Counted from the stretch's first letter, positions 50,983-59,993 are shown. The stretch is DNA of 64,000 nt from Capillimicrobium parvum (GCF_021172045.1 NZ_CP087164.1:4216001-4280000), one strand, 5' to 3'. Program-made: numbers and translations. Notes: generated by a model not told the origin, from the sequence alone.

Positions 50983-51729
50983 ATGCGCCCTCCCGTCGCC
51001 GACATCGCCGCGCCCCCGTTCCCCGCCCGCCTGCCGTGGGTCAACGTCGCGACGCTGCGCATGGACAAGCAGCTCGGCCGCCCGGTCCTCGTCGAGTTCT
51101 GGGACTTCTGCCGGGTCAACTCGCTGCGCACCCTCCCCTACCTGCAGGCGTGGCACGCGCGCTACGCCGAGGCCGGGCTGCGGGTGGTCTCCGTGCACTG
51201 TCCGGGCTTCGACGCCTCGCGCGACCCGGAGGCGGTGCGCGCCGCCGTCGCGCGGCTCGGCATCGAGCATCCGGTGCTCATCGACACCGAGCTCGAGCTG
51301 TGGCGCCTGTACGGCAACGAGGGCTGGCCCGCCCGCTATCTCTTCGATCAGCGCGGCATGCTCTTCGACGTCCACATGGGCGAGGGTGCGTACGCCGAGA
51401 CGGAGCTCGCGATCGGCGAGCTGCTCGGGCTCGACGTCGAGCCGGTCGGCCCGCTGCACCCCGAGGACGACCCGCAGGCGCTGGTCGTCGCGCCCACGGC
51501 GGACGTCGCGGGGCCGTACTCGGGCCCGTACGAGGCCGGTGCGGTGTGGGCGGTCCTCGACGGCCGCGGGACCGTCGCGGTCAACGGCCGACCGCTGGCC
51601 GTGGAGCACCCCGGGGCGTATCCGCTCATCGAGCACGAGCACCACACCGCCGGCGTCCTCGACCTCGAGGTCGGCGACGGCGTCTCCTGCGAGGCGGTCT
51701 GCTTCACCCCGGGGCCGGCGCCCGGGTAG
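50983..51729 (+). CDS. thioredoxin-like protein (DipZ/TlpA-type) lacking the second active-site Cys
   Basis: 248 residues. Residues about 15-150 form the AhpC/TlpA-type thioredoxin fold: PVLVEFWDFCRVNSLRTLPYLQ is the active-site strand and helix (shown in part), where DipZ-type proteins have CxxC and here CRVN, so only the first Cys remains. VSVHCPGFDASRDPE and YGNEGWPARYLFD follow. Residues about 165-240 are a small beta domain like the C-terminal part of DipZ. No signal peptide. Disulfide exchange would need another thiol partner. Confidence 0.75.
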   Translation: MRPPVADIAAPPFPARLPWVNVATLRMDKQLGRPVLVEFWDFCRVNSLRTLPYLQAWHARYAEAGLRVVSVHCPGFDASRDPEAVRAAVARLGIEHPVLIDTELELWRLYGNEGWPARYLFDQRGMLFDVHMGEGAYAETELAIGELLGLDVEPVGPLHPEDDPQALVVAPTADVAGPYSGPYEAGAVWAVLDGRGTVAVNGRPLAVEHPGAYPLIEHEHHTAGVLDLEVGDGVSCEAVCFTPGPAPG

Positions 51730-51773
51730 GCGGGCGGGGACGCGCGATGCCCCGGGCGAGTGGAGCGGAGGCG

Positions 51774-52655
51774 ATGCGGGTCATCGTCGCTCACCGCTCG
51801 GCCCACGTCCGCGCCGCGATCCGCTCCACGCTCGGGTGCGCGGGCATCGACGCCGCCGAGGCCTGCGGCGCCACGACGGCCGTCGTGGCCGCGATCCGGG
51901 CGGGACGCTTCGACGTCGCGCTCGTCGACGATCCAATGGTCGTCGACCGCGTCACCTCGGATCCCGAGCTCCTCGGTACCGCGGTCGTGCTCGTCGGCGG
52001 GGCGCGCCGGATCGAGGCGGCGCTCGACGCGCTCGGCCGCGGCGCCGTCGACGTGCTCGCCGAGCCGCCGGCGCCCGGCGACGTCGTCGCGCGCGTCACC
52101 GCGGCCGCCCGGGTGGCCGGCCTGCGCACGCAGCTGCTGGCCCGCGACGAGACCCTCGAGCAGCTGGCGTTCAACGACGAGCTGACCGGGATGTGGAACC
52201 GGCGCTTCCTCGTGGGCCGCCTGTCGGCGCTCAGCCGCGCGGCCGAGCGCCACGGGCACGCGCTGTCGATCGTGCTCATCGACATCGACCGCTTCAAGGC
52301 GGTCAACGACCGCCACGGCCATGCGGCCGGCGATGCGGTGCTCGTCGAGATGGCCGCGCGGCTGCGCCACTCGATCCGCGAGGAGGACGTGGCCGGCCGC
52401 TGGGGCGGCGAGGAGCTGCTCGTGATCCTGCCCGACGAGGGCGCGGAGGGCGCGCGCATCGCGGCCGAGCGGATGCGCGAGCGCGTCGCCGCGACCCCGG
52501 TCGCGGCCGGAGCCGAGACGATCGAGGTGACCGTGAGCGCCGGCTGCGCGACCCGGCGCCCCGGAGACGACGTCGACGCGCTCCTGCGGCGCGCCGACGA
52601 GGCCCTCTATGCGGCCAAGCAGGCGGGGCGCAACGCGGTCGTGGGCCCGGCCTGA
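51774..52655 (+). CDS. diguanylate cyclase with degenerate receiver domain
   Basis: 293 residues. The N-terminal 115 look like a response-regulator fold (VIVAHRSAHVRAAIRSTLG, VVLVGGARR, GAVDVLAEPPAPGD). The expected phosphorylated aspartate is replaced by the ALVDDPMVV stretch, so its activity is unclear. The GGDEF domain is intact: DELTGMWNRRF, DIDRFKAVNDRHGHAAGD and the active loop RWGGEELLV, with an inhibitory RxxD site (REED) five residues before it. It should make c-di-GMP. Start chosen for GGAG eight bases upstream. Confidence 0.85.
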   Translation: MRVIVAHRSAHVRAAIRSTLGCAGIDAAEACGATTAVVAAIRAGRFDVALVDDPMVVDRVTSDPELLGTAVVLVGGARRIEAALDALGRGAVDVLAEPPAPGDVVARVTAAARVAGLRTQLLARDETLEQLAFNDELTGMWNRRFLVGRLSALSRAAERHGHALSIVLIDIDRFKAVNDRHGHAAGDAVLVEMAARLRHSIREEDVAGRWGGEELLVILPDEGAEGARIAAERMRERVAATPVAAGAETIEVTVSAGCATRRPGDDVDALLRRADEALYAAKQAGRNAVVGPA

Positions 52656-52674
52656 ACCGCGAATCGGTCAGCGG

Positions 52675-52962
52675 CTAGCTGATCGCCTCGATGGTGCACT
52701 GCTTGGCGATGCGGTTGACCCGCTTGGCGACGCGCTTGTTCGACGTGACCTGCGCGAGCTGGCTGACCGTGACCTGGCGCTTGACGCAGCGCATGGCCTT
52801 GACGCAGACGGTGCGCGGTGCGCCCTCGCCCGTGCAGGCCTTGACGAACGCCTTCTTGGCGGAAGGCGGCCAGGGGTGCGCATCGGCGACGGCGGGCACG
52901 ATCGCGAGGGGGAGCGCCAGGGCGCCGGCGGTGACCGCAGCGGCGAGGCGAGACTTCTTCAC
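52675..52962 (-). CDS. small secreted protein, function unknown
   Basis: 95 residues from GTG 52962 (AAGGA seven bases upstream). A clear signal peptide (KKSRLAAAVTAGALALPLAI, cleavage after VADA) leaves a basic 65-residue mature part with four cysteines (KACTGEG, TVCVKAMRCVKR, AKQCTIEAIS). Two disulfides are likely. No domain is recognised. Confidence 0.68.
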   Translation of the reverse strand: MKKSRLAAAVTAGALALPLAIVPAVADAHPWPPSAKKAFVKACTGEGAPRTVCVKAMRCVKRQVTVSQLAQVTSNKRVAKRVNRIAKQCTIEAIS

Positions 52963-53050
52963 GGAGACGTCCTTGAGTTGGGTGCCGGGCGCCGCTGCCA
53001 TCGGCCGCGGCGCGCCGATCATCCCACACGCGGTCAAGGCCGGCCCTTGG

Positions 53051-54922
53051 TCATCCGTCCAGTGTGTTGGCCTTCTCCAGCCACATCTCCTCGATCTGCT
53101 CGCGTTCGGCGACCGCGGCGGCGAGCTGCGCCTGCAGCGCCCGGAGGCGCTCGTGGTCGGTGGCCGCGCCGGCCATCGCCTCCTGCAGATCGGCCTCGTG
53201 GGCGGTCGCGCGATCGAGGTCGCGCTCGAGCCGGGCGAGCTCCTTGCGCGCCGTCCGCAGCGCGCCGCCGCCCAACGTGGCGCGCTCGCGCTCCGGTGCG
53301 GGCGGCCTGGGTGCGGCGGCCGCCTCCCGGCGCAGCTCGAGGTACTGCTCGATGCCGCCCGGCAGGTGGCGCAGGGCGCCGTCGCCGGCGAGGGCGAAGA
53401 CGTCGTCGCACACCCGCTCGACGAAGTAGCGGTCGTGGCTGACGACCACGAGCGTCCCGGGCCAGCCGTCGAGCAGGTCCTCGAGCGCGGTCAGCGTGTC
53501 GATGTCGAGGTCGTTCGTGGGCTCGTCGAGCATCAGGACGTTCGGCTCCCCCATGAGCAGGCGCATGAGCTGCAGGCGCCGGCGCTCGCCGCCCGACAGG
53601 TCGCGCACGAGGGTGCGGGCCCGTTCGCCGCGGAACCCGAAGCGGTCGCACAGCAGCCCGGCGGTGATCTCCTGGCCGTCGCTCAACCGGGCATGGCCGC
53701 GCACGGCCTCCAGCGACTCGAGCACGCGCAGGTGGCCGGGGATCGCACCCTCGGGGGCCCGCCTCCCGCCGGCAGACGCCGCAGGCCCAGATCCCCCGCC
53801 CGCCCCGCGGGCCGGCGTCGGCACCCCGAGGTCGGCCGTGTCCTGCGAGAGATGGGCGACGCGCACGGTCGCGCCGCGCTCGATGGATCCCGCGGACGGC
53901 TGCAGCTCGCCGGCCATCAGCCGCAGCAGCGTCGTCTTGCCCGCGCCGTTGATCCCGACCAGGCCGGCGCGGTCGCCCGGGCCCAGCCGCCACGTCAGCC
54001 GCCGCAGCAGCTCGTGCCCGTCGTAGGCGAGCGAGACGTGCTCGGCCTCGATGACCTTGTCGCCGAGCCGGGCGGAGGCGAAGCGCACGAGCTCGGCGCG
54101 GTCGCGCGGCTCGGGCTCGCCGGCGATCAGCTCGTTGGCGGCCTCGATGCGGAACTTCGGCTTCGACGTGCGCGCCGGCGGCCCGCGCCGCAGCCAGGCG
54201 AGCTCCTTGCGCAGCAGCTGGCGGCGGCGGGCGTCGCGCGCCTGGGCCTGGCGCTCGCGCTCCGCCCGCGCGAGCACGTAGGCCGCGTAGCCGCCCTCGT
54301 ACTGGTGGACGGCGCCGTCGGCGACCTCCCACGTGGCCGTGCAGACGGCGTCGAGGAACCAGCGGTCGTGGGTCACGACGAGCAGCGACCCGCGGCGCGC
54401 CGCGAGGTGGCGGGCGAGCCAGTCGACGCCTTCGACGTCGAGGTGGTTCGTCGGCTCGTCGAGGAGCAGCAGCTCCGGGGCGCCGAGCAGCACGCGGCCG
54501 AGCGCGACGCGGCGCCGCTCTCCGCCCGAGAGGGTCGCGATCGGGGTCTCGAGGCCGCCCGGGAAGCGCTCGAGCGCGACCCCGCCGAGCAGGCCGTCGA
54601 GCACGGCGCGAAACGCGGCGTCGCCGGCCCACTCGTGGTCGGCCCGCTCGCCGACGAGCTCATCACGAACCGTGCGCGCATCGTCGAGGTCGTCGCCTTG
54701 GCCGAGCAGCGCCGCGTGCAGGTCGCCGGCCCGCACGATCGCGCCGGCGTCGGGCTCCTCGAGGCCGGCGATGAGCCGCAGGAGGGTCGACTTGCCGTCG
54801 CCGTTGCGGCCGACGACGCCGATCCGGTCGCCGGCCGCGACCCCGAGGGTGAGGCCCTCGAGGATCGTCCGCGCGGCGAAGCCCTTGGCGACGCCGTTGA
54901 GGTTGACGAGGTTGCGCGCCAT
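53051..54922 (-). CDS. ABC-F family ATPase
   Basis: 623 residues with two ABC nucleotide-binding domains and no membrane helices. NBD1: Walker A GRNGDGKST (Asp in place of the usual Ala/Ser), signature LSGGERRRVALGRVLL, Walker B LLLLDEPTNHLD. NBD2: GINGAGKTT, LSGGERRRLQLM, LMLDEPTNDLD. A linker of charged helices between them and a C-terminal coiled coil (ELARLERDLDRAT) complete it. ABC-F proteins act on the ribosome (translation or antibiotic protection); which one is unclear. A Gly/Pro insertion lies in NBD2. Confidence 0.9.
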   Translation of the reverse strand: MARNLVNLNGVAKGFAARTILEGLTLGVAAGDRIGVVGRNGDGKSTLLRLIAGLEEPDAGAIVRAGDLHAALLGQGDDLDDARTVRDELVGERADHEWAGDAAFRAVLDGLLGGVALERFPGGLETPIATLSGGERRRVALGRVLLGAPELLLLDEPTNHLDVEGVDWLARHLAARRGSLLVVTHDRWFLDAVCTATWEVADGAVHQYEGGYAAYVLARAERERQAQARDARRRQLLRKELAWLRRGPPARTSKPKFRIEAANELIAGEPEPRDRAELVRFASARLGDKVIEAEHVSLAYDGHELLRRLTWRLGPGDRAGLVGINGAGKTTLLRLMAGELQPSAGSIERGATVRVAHLSQDTADLGVPTPARGAGGGSGPAASAGGRRAPEGAIPGHLRVLESLEAVRGHARLSDGQEITAGLLCDRFGFRGERARTLVRDLSGGERRRLQLMRLLMGEPNVLMLDEPTNDLDIDTLTALEDLLDGWPGTLVVVSHDRYFVERVCDDVFALAGDGALRHLPGGIEQYLELRREAAAAPRPPAPERERATLGGGALRTARKELARLERDLDRATAHEADLQEAMAGAATDHERLRALQAQLAAAVAEREQIEEMWLEKANTLDG

Positions 54923-54924
54923 CT

Positions 54925-55962
54925 CTAGCCGAGCAGCCGCTCGAGGCGCGGCGCGCCATCGGCCTCGACCCGCACCGCACCGCCCGGCCAGTACGGGTTG
55001 TGGGGCGCGGGCTGCTGCATGAAGTGCGTCTCGAGCACCCACGAGCCGCAGTTGACGAGCCGCCCCCACTCGAGCGGATCGTCGCCCGGCAGCGGTCCGG
55101 TGCGGTGGGAGTGGCCGAAGATCACGTGCGCCGTCCCGAGGCCGAGGCGGCCGCAGACCTCGTGCATCGCACGCAACGACGCGGCCCGGATCGCGTCGCC
55201 CGACAGGTCGGCGCGGACCGGGCCGAAACCCGCGCGGTTGACGCCCGCGATCGCCAGCGGGAGGGCGCCGGCGAGCAGCTTCCCCCGCACGCCGCGGCGC
55301 CCGCCGGTGAGCGTGCGGTATGCGCGAGCGGCGGAGTCGGCACCGCCGGCGGCGCGGCCGTCGGGCGACCACGCGGCGATCGCGTCGACCCAGGCGTACA
55401 CGGGCGCGAGGCGCGCCTCGTAGTCGCCCGGCGTGGCACGGGGCGGGAGGTCGCCGACCAGCCGCGTCGTCATGCCGGCGCCCAGGCGCTCGAACGTCGG
55501 CACGGTCGAGTGCAGGTCGAGGTAGTGGCCGTGGGTCGCGTAGACGTCGTCGCGCAGCCACAGCCCGGGGTACGCGACGGAGGTGCGCGGCCCCAGCCAC
55601 TCGGCGAGCCGGGCGGCGGCATGCGACGCCTCGACGGGGTCGATGCGCTGCTCGAGCCCGAGCTGTGCCGGCCCGTCCCGGGCGATCCGCTCCAGCCAGC
55701 CGGCGACGAGCGCGTGATCGTGGTTGCCGGCGGTGATCACCACCTCGTCGACGCGGCGGCCGAGCTCCTCGACGACCGGGCGCGCGCGCTCCAGCGCTTC
55801 GCGTACCGGCCCGTGGCGCAGCTCGAGCACGTCGCCGAGGAGGACGAGGCGCTCGACGCCGTCCAGCGCCTCGAGCAGGGCGGCCCGCCGCTCGCGGTCC
55901 TGCAGGACGTCGACGCCGGAGCGCCCGCCCAGGTGCAGGTCGGAGACGACGAGCGTGGCCAT
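54925..55962 (-). CDS. calcineurin-like metallophosphoesterase
   Basis: 345 residues with the five metallophosphoesterase motifs: VSDLHLGG, LLGDVLEL, GNHDHAL, ATHGHYLD and FGHSHRTG. The long insert between motifs 3 and 5 contains a hydrophobic helix, which may lie on the membrane. It cleaves a phosphodiester or phosphomonoester; the substrate is not evident (UDP-diacylglucosamine-type LpxH action is unlikely in a Gram-positive lineage). Two bases separate its stop from the ABC-F start, suggesting one operon. Confidence 0.85.
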   Translation of the reverse strand: MATLVVSDLHLGGRSGVDVLQDRERRAALLEALDGVERLVLLGDVLELRHGPVREALERARPVVEELGRRVDEVVITAGNHDHALVAGWLERIARDGPAQLGLEQRIDPVEASHAAARLAEWLGPRTSVAYPGLWLRDDVYATHGHYLDLHSTVPTFERLGAGMTTRLVGDLPPRATPGDYEARLAPVYAWVDAIAAWSPDGRAAGGADSAARAYRTLTGGRRGVRGKLLAGALPLAIAGVNRAGFGPVRADLSGDAIRAASLRAMHEVCGRLGLGTAHVIFGHSHRTGPLPGDDPLEWGRLVNCGSWVLETHFMQQPAPHNPYWPGGAVRVEADGAPRLERLLG

Positions 55963-55993
55963 GCGCGGCAGGGTACGGTCCCCGCCCGCGGGC

Positions 55994-56446
55994 TCATCCC
56001 ACGCCGCGCGAGACCGGCGCCGCCCAGCCGTCCGGCAGCCCGGCGCCGAAGTGCTCGCCCTCGACGGGCGTCGACTCGTAGTCGCCGCGGCTGTCGAGGA
56101 AGATGTGGGCGACGGTGCGCAGGCCCGTCGGGGCGTCGATCGTCCCCGCGGCGATCGACAGCGTCGCGCCCGCGGCGACCCGCCAGAACAGGCTGGCGCC
56201 GCACGTCCGGCAGAAGCCCCGCTCGCGGCCCTCCTGCGCGAACCAGCGCAGCCCGTCGTCCTCGAGCAGCTCGAGATCGGCGGCCGCGCAGTTCGCATAG
56301 CCGGCCGCGTCACCGTGGGTGCGCCGGCAGCGCCCGCAGTGGCAGACCACCACCTCGCGCAGCGGCCCGCGGACCGCGTAGCGCACGGCGCCGCACAGGC
56401 ATCCGCCCGTGGCGCGGATGTCGTCGCTGGCGTCGGTGGCGGACAT
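55994..56446 (-). CDS. GFA / CENP-V family zinc protein
   Basis: 150 residues: GGCLCGAVRYAV, VVCHCGRCRRTHGD and RGFCRTCGASLFW supply the eight or so cysteines of the glutathione-dependent formaldehyde-activating (Gfa) fold. Bacterial members may handle formaldehyde or other thiol adducts; function of most is unknown. Actinobacteria usually use mycothiol rather than glutathione, so the family name should not be read literally. Confidence 0.85.
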   Translation of the reverse strand: MSATDASDDIRATGGCLCGAVRYAVRGPLREVVVCHCGRCRRTHGDAAGYANCAAADLELLEDDGLRWFAQEGRERGFCRTCGASLFWRVAAGATLSIAAGTIDAPTGLRTVAHIFLDSRGDYESTPVEGEHFGAGLPDGWAAPVSRGVG

Positions 56447-56459
56447 CGCCCGCCGGACG

Positions 56460-57215
56460 CTACCGGCGGCGGGCGATCCAGTTCAGGCGGACGTAGTCGA
56501 GCTCGGCGGGCTCGCCGAGCTCGGCCAGCACGGCATCCACGTAGGCGGGGCGCAGCTCGGCGTCGAGGCGATCGAGGTGCGCGCCGAGCACGACGGACTC
56601 GAGGAAGTCGCGGGGGTGCTCGGGAACGACGGGATCGGGGTTCAGCCAGCAGTCCTGCACGTCGAAGCCCGCCCGGTCGAGCCGCTGCGCCGTCGCCTCC
56701 GGCGTCTGGTAGTTCCACGGGCCGGGCCAGCCCCCGAGGGCGGGCGCGAACGGCTCGCGGCCGCCCACCTCGCGCAGGATCGCCTCGAGGCGGGCGACGT
56801 TGCCGGCGCCTCCGTACTGCGCCACGGCCGGCGCGCCGGGGACGAGCGCGTCGTGCAGGCGCGCGAACAGCGCGTCGTGGTCGGCGATCCAGTGGAAGGT
56901 GGCCGTCGAGATCGCGGCGCCGGCGGGCTCGGCGAGCTCGAGGGCGACGAGGTCCTGGCAGAGGACCGTGACGCGTTGCGGGTCGAGGTTCTCCCGGGCG
57001 CGCTGCGCCATCGCGGGCGACCCGTCGACCGCGACGGCGCGGACGCCGGGCCAGCGGTCGAGCAGCTGCTGGGTGATGCGGCCCGTCCCGCAGCCGGCGT
57101 CCAGGACGGTCTCGTCCCCGCGCAGCACGAGACGGTCGAGCACCTGGCGCCCCCACCCCTGGTGCGGCGTCGAGAGGTCGTGGTAGCTCGAGGCGTTCCA
57201 GTCGCGCGGAGACAT
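56460..57215 (-). CDS. SAM-dependent methyltransferase (trans-aconitate methyltransferase-like)
   Basis: 251 residues from ATG 57215. Motif I VLDAGCGTGRITQQLL, then VAVDGSPAMAQRA, TVLCQDLVALELAEP and STATFHWIADHDALFARL, the last being typical of the trans-aconitate methyltransferase group. The C-terminus is helical. A TATGCT hexamer on the minus strand ends about eight bases before the ATG and could give a leaderless mRNA. Substrate unknown. Confidence 0.83.
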   Translation of the reverse strand: MSPRDWNASSYHDLSTPHQGWGRQVLDRLVLRGDETVLDAGCGTGRITQQLLDRWPGVRAVAVDGSPAMAQRARENLDPQRVTVLCQDLVALELAEPAGAAISTATFHWIADHDALFARLHDALVPGAPAVAQYGGAGNVARLEAILREVGGREPFAPALGGWPGPWNYQTPEATAQRLDRAGFDVQDCWLNPDPVVPEHPRDFLESVVLGAHLDRLDAELRPAYVDAVLAELGEPAELDYVRLNWIARRR

Positions 57216-57351
57216 TGATCGCAAGCATAACAGTCAACCGTATGACATGACGTACAGTGGATCACCGACGGGCGCAGGTGCGGCAAACCGCACCCCGGGA
57301 CACGGGGAGGCCACCTGGCTCGGGCTTCCGGGTCGGGAGAAGATCGCCGCC

Positions 57352-57807
57352 ATGCGGACCTTCACCGCCCACACCACCGTCAAGGGTCGTCACGAGGACG
57401 TCTTCGTGACGCTCATCGATCCGGACTGCATCCGCCGGTGGTCGCCGGTCGACTTCGAGGTGGAGCACCTCGACGGCGAGCGGCTCGAGGCCGGCGGGCA
57501 GGCCCGCGTCGTCGGACGCCTCGCCGGGCTGCGGGTCGGATTCGACGTCGACGTGGTCGAGGCCGATGGCGAGCGTCTGACGCTCGTGGCCGCGGGACCC
57601 ATCGACCTCGACGTCGGCTACCGCGTCGCCCCGGCCGGTGACGGCAGCGAGATCACCGCATCGGTCTCGGTGCGCCGCGCATCCGGCTTCAGCGGCCGCG
57701 TGCTCGCCGGAGCGACGGACGCGCTCCTGGCGGGCGGCGCCCTGGAGGCCGCCCTGGGCCGCATCGCGCGCCACGCCGAGGACACGGAGTTCGCGCTCGC
57801 CTGCTGA
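57352..57807 (+). CDS. SRPBCC-fold protein
   Basis: 151 residues from ATG 57352 (GGAGAAG nine bases upstream). The sequence follows the START/polyketide-cyclase-like pattern: a strand (FTAHTTVKGRHEDVFVTL), DPDCIRRWSPVDFEVEHLDG, DVDVVEADGERLTLVA and a long C-terminal helix. Such proteins bind hydrophobic ligands. No catalytic residue can be named. Confidence 0.72.
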   Translation: MRTFTAHTTVKGRHEDVFVTLIDPDCIRRWSPVDFEVEHLDGERLEAGGQARVVGRLAGLRVGFDVDVVEADGERLTLVAAGPIDLDVGYRVAPAGDGSEITASVSVRRASGFSGRVLAGATDALLAGGALEAALGRIARHAEDTEFALAC

Positions 57808-57819
57808 CGCTGCGGCCGC

Positions 57820-57853
57820 GCGCCGGTGTCCGTCTCGTGAACGGCACCGGCGC
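57820..57853 (+). terminator. hairpin downstream of the SRPBCC gene
   Basis: GCGCCGGTG (57820-57828) pairs perfectly with CACCGGCGC (57845-57853). It starts twelve bases after the stop. The remaining noncoding bases to 58047 hold no gene I can support; a CGTCTCGTG word occurs twice there. Confidence 0.55.
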
Positions 57854-58047
57854 GTGGCGCCGGGTGTCTGTGGTTCGTCTCGTGGCCCGTCGGCTCGAAA
57901 GGGCGTCCAGCGGCGCCGCGAGGCAAGGACGCAGACCCGAAGGAATCCCTCTGGGATCTCGAGTGGTCGAGGACGCCGCCTGGCGGTGATCGGTGGGCGT
58001 CATCTCGGGTCGAGGGGGCGCGAGGGGGACCACTAGCTTGAGGTGGG

Positions 58048-58839
58048 ATGACGACGACTCCGCTGCAGCGTTCCTGGATCGACCTCGACGGCGCGGTCAA
58101 CGTGCGCGACCTCGGCGGCCTGCCCGTCGCCGACGGCGGCGCGACCGCGCGCGACGTCCTCGTGCGCGCCGACAACCTGCAGGACCTGAGCGCGCGCGAC
58201 GTCGCCCTCCTGGTCGAGGACGTCGGCGTGCGCGTCGTCGTGGACCTGCGCACCGGCACCGAGGTCGAGCTCGAGGGGCCCGGCCCGCTCGCCGGCGACG
58301 ACCGGGTCGAGGTGCGCCACCACTCGCTCTATCCCGAGGCGGGCCGCAACACCGACGTCGAGGTCGACGACCTCCTGCCCTGGCAGGCCGGCGGACCGAC
58401 TCCCGACGCGGAGACCCCCGCGGTGCGCGCCTACCTCGGCTACCTGCGCGACCGCCCGGACTCGATCGTCGCCGCACTGCGCGCCGTCGCCGGGACCGAT
58501 GGCGCGGTCGTCGTGCACTGCGCGGCCGGCAAGGACCGCACGGGCGTCGTCTGCGCGCTCGCGCTCGAGGCCGTGGGCGTCGAGCGCTCGGCCGTCATCG
58601 CCGACTTCGCCGCCACCGCCGAGCGCCTCGACGCCATCCTGCGCCGCCTGCGCAGCACGCCGACGTACGCGCTGGACCTCGACGGTCGCCCCGCCCACAC
58701 CCACCTCCCCCGGGCCGAGACGATGGAGCGCGTGCTGGCGCTCATCGAGGAGCGCCACGGGGGCCCGGCGGCCTGGCTGGACGAGCACGGCTTCGGCGCC
58801 GCGGACCGCGCGGCGCTGCGCGAGCGGCTCGTCGGCTGA
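58048..58839 (+). CDS. tyrosine-protein phosphatase, PtpB type
   Basis: 263 residues. NVRDLGGLPVADGG near the start and the signature loop VVHCAAGKDRTGVV (H-C-x5-R, with the Lys-Asp of PtpB-like enzymes) identify the family related to mycobacterial PtpB and lipid-phosphatase-like tyrosine phosphatases. Targets may be phosphotyrosine, phosphoserine or phosphoinositide; not decidable. Ribosome site GAGG just before the ATG. Confidence 0.87.
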   Translation: MTTTPLQRSWIDLDGAVNVRDLGGLPVADGGATARDVLVRADNLQDLSARDVALLVEDVGVRVVVDLRTGTEVELEGPGPLAGDDRVEVRHHSLYPEAGRNTDVEVDDLLPWQAGGPTPDAETPAVRAYLGYLRDRPDSIVAALRAVAGTDGAVVVHCAAGKDRTGVVCALALEAVGVERSAVIADFAATAERLDAILRRLRSTPTYALDLDGRPAHTHLPRAETMERVLALIEERHGGPAAWLDEHGFGAADRAALRERLVG

Positions 58840-58846
58840 CCCGCGC

Positions 58847-59827
58847 TCAGCGCACGGCGGGCGAGACGATGCGCAGGCTGCGCGCCTCCGCGGCCCGGCG
58901 CTCGGCCATCGCGGCGTCCGCGCTGGCCAGGAGCTGCTCGGGCGTCCGGCCGTCCTGCGGGTAGACCGCGATCCCGATCGACGCGTTGAGCGCCCCGATC
59001 TCCTTGCGGTGGTACGCGGCGACCGCGGCCTGGATGCGGCGCGCGAGCGCCTCGGCGCCCGGGCCGTCGGTCTGCGCCAGGATCGAGAAGCCGTCCTCGC
59101 TGGAGCGGGCGACGAAGTCCTGGCCGCGCACCTGCCCGGCGAGCGTCTCGTGCAGGTCGCCCAGGCCGGCGCCGTCGATGCCGTCGAGGTCGAGCGTCAG
59201 CAGCGCGAAGCGCTCGGGGTCCGCCGCAAGCGCCTCGGTGAGGCGCTGACGCAGCATCCGCGCGTCGGCGGTGAGGCGCCGCAGGCGATGCGCGCGTCCG
59301 CGGGCCGCGGCGGCCGCGGCACTCGCACCGGCGAGCAGCACGATGGCCGCCGTCACGGCCAGGGCGACGGAGGCCGCGTGCGGGCCGCGGTCGGGGCCGA
59401 GTTCGGCCGCCAGGAGCTGGCCGCCGGCCAGCACGGCGAGCTGGACGCCGAACGCCGGCGCGCGGCGGCCGATGAGGCCGACCAGGGGCGCGAGCATGAG
59501 CGCGAGGACCGGCCCGGCGACGACGTCGCCGCGGTCGAAGGCGAGGGTGGCCGCGGCCGCCTGCAGCGATGCCGCGGCGAGCAGGATCTGCAGCGCCCGG
59601 TCGCTCTGGAGGTCCCAGCGCCGCGCGGCCCAGGTGAGGCCGGTGATGATGCCGACGCCGGTCAGCAGCCAGGCGCTGCGGCCGGGCGCGGCGCCACCCA
59701 GGACGGCGATGAGCGCGACCAGCGCCCAGCCGGCGACGATGATGACGCAGGTCGTTCGGGCCAAGCGGGTCCGGCGCAGGTCCTCCGGCGCCTCCCGCAC
59801 GACGGTTCCGGGGCTCACGATCTTCAT
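58847..59827 (-). CDS. membrane protein with degenerate GGDEF domain
   Basis: 326 residues: five to six helices (about 25-170), a helical linker, then a GGDEF-like domain where the active loop reads RSSEDGFSIL in place of GG(D/E)EF and metal-binding residues are partly lost (LLTLDLDGIDG keeps the first aspartates). Synthesis of c-di-GMP is unlikely; it may bind GTP or c-di-GMP, or only dimerise. It converges with the PtpB gene. The upstream region contains the CGGTTAAACCCAAGC motif. Confidence 0.78.
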   Translation of the reverse strand: MKIVSPGTVVREAPEDLRRTRLARTTCVIIVAGWALVALIAVLGGAAPGRSAWLLTGVGIITGLTWAARRWDLQSDRALQILLAAASLQAAAATLAFDRGDVVAGPVLALMLAPLVGLIGRRAPAFGVQLAVLAGGQLLAAELGPDRGPHAASVALAVTAAIVLLAGASAAAAAARGRAHRLRRLTADARMLRQRLTEALAADPERFALLTLDLDGIDGAGLGDLHETLAGQVRGQDFVARSSEDGFSILAQTDGPGAEALARRIQAAVAAYHRKEIGALNASIGIAVYPQDGRTPEQLLASADAAMAERRAAEARSLRIVSPAVR

Positions 59828-59855
59828 GGGTGCTCTGTGTCGTCGGCCGGAAGGC

Positions 59856-59870
59856 GCTTGGGTTTAACCG
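59856..59870 (-). promoter_or_regulatory. CGGTTAAACCCAAGC motif, shared with 26652-26666
   Basis: On the minus strand about 29 bases before the GGDEF-like gene, within the divergent gap to wecB. Two copies of GGCCTCACATCG (59881-59892 and 59942-59953) lie in the same gap, 61 bp apart. The site at 26.6 kb also has CACATCG nearby. Confidence 0.35.
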
Positions 59871-59993
59871 CTTCGCTCCAGGCCTCACATCGACGCTTCA
59901 GGAGTGCGCGAGACCGCGTCGACGTTCGGCCACGTCACACCGGCCTCACATCGGGCGGGGAAGAAACGCGGGATCCGGGGCGTTGGTCGCGCG

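Noticed and set aside
57808-58047. riboswitch (glycine or c-di-GMP type) before the tyrosine phosphatase gene
   Set aside because: Fragments such as GAGGCAAGGACGC and CCGAAGGAAUCCC occur, but in the wrong order for the glycine aptamer, and the GEMM core is not complete.
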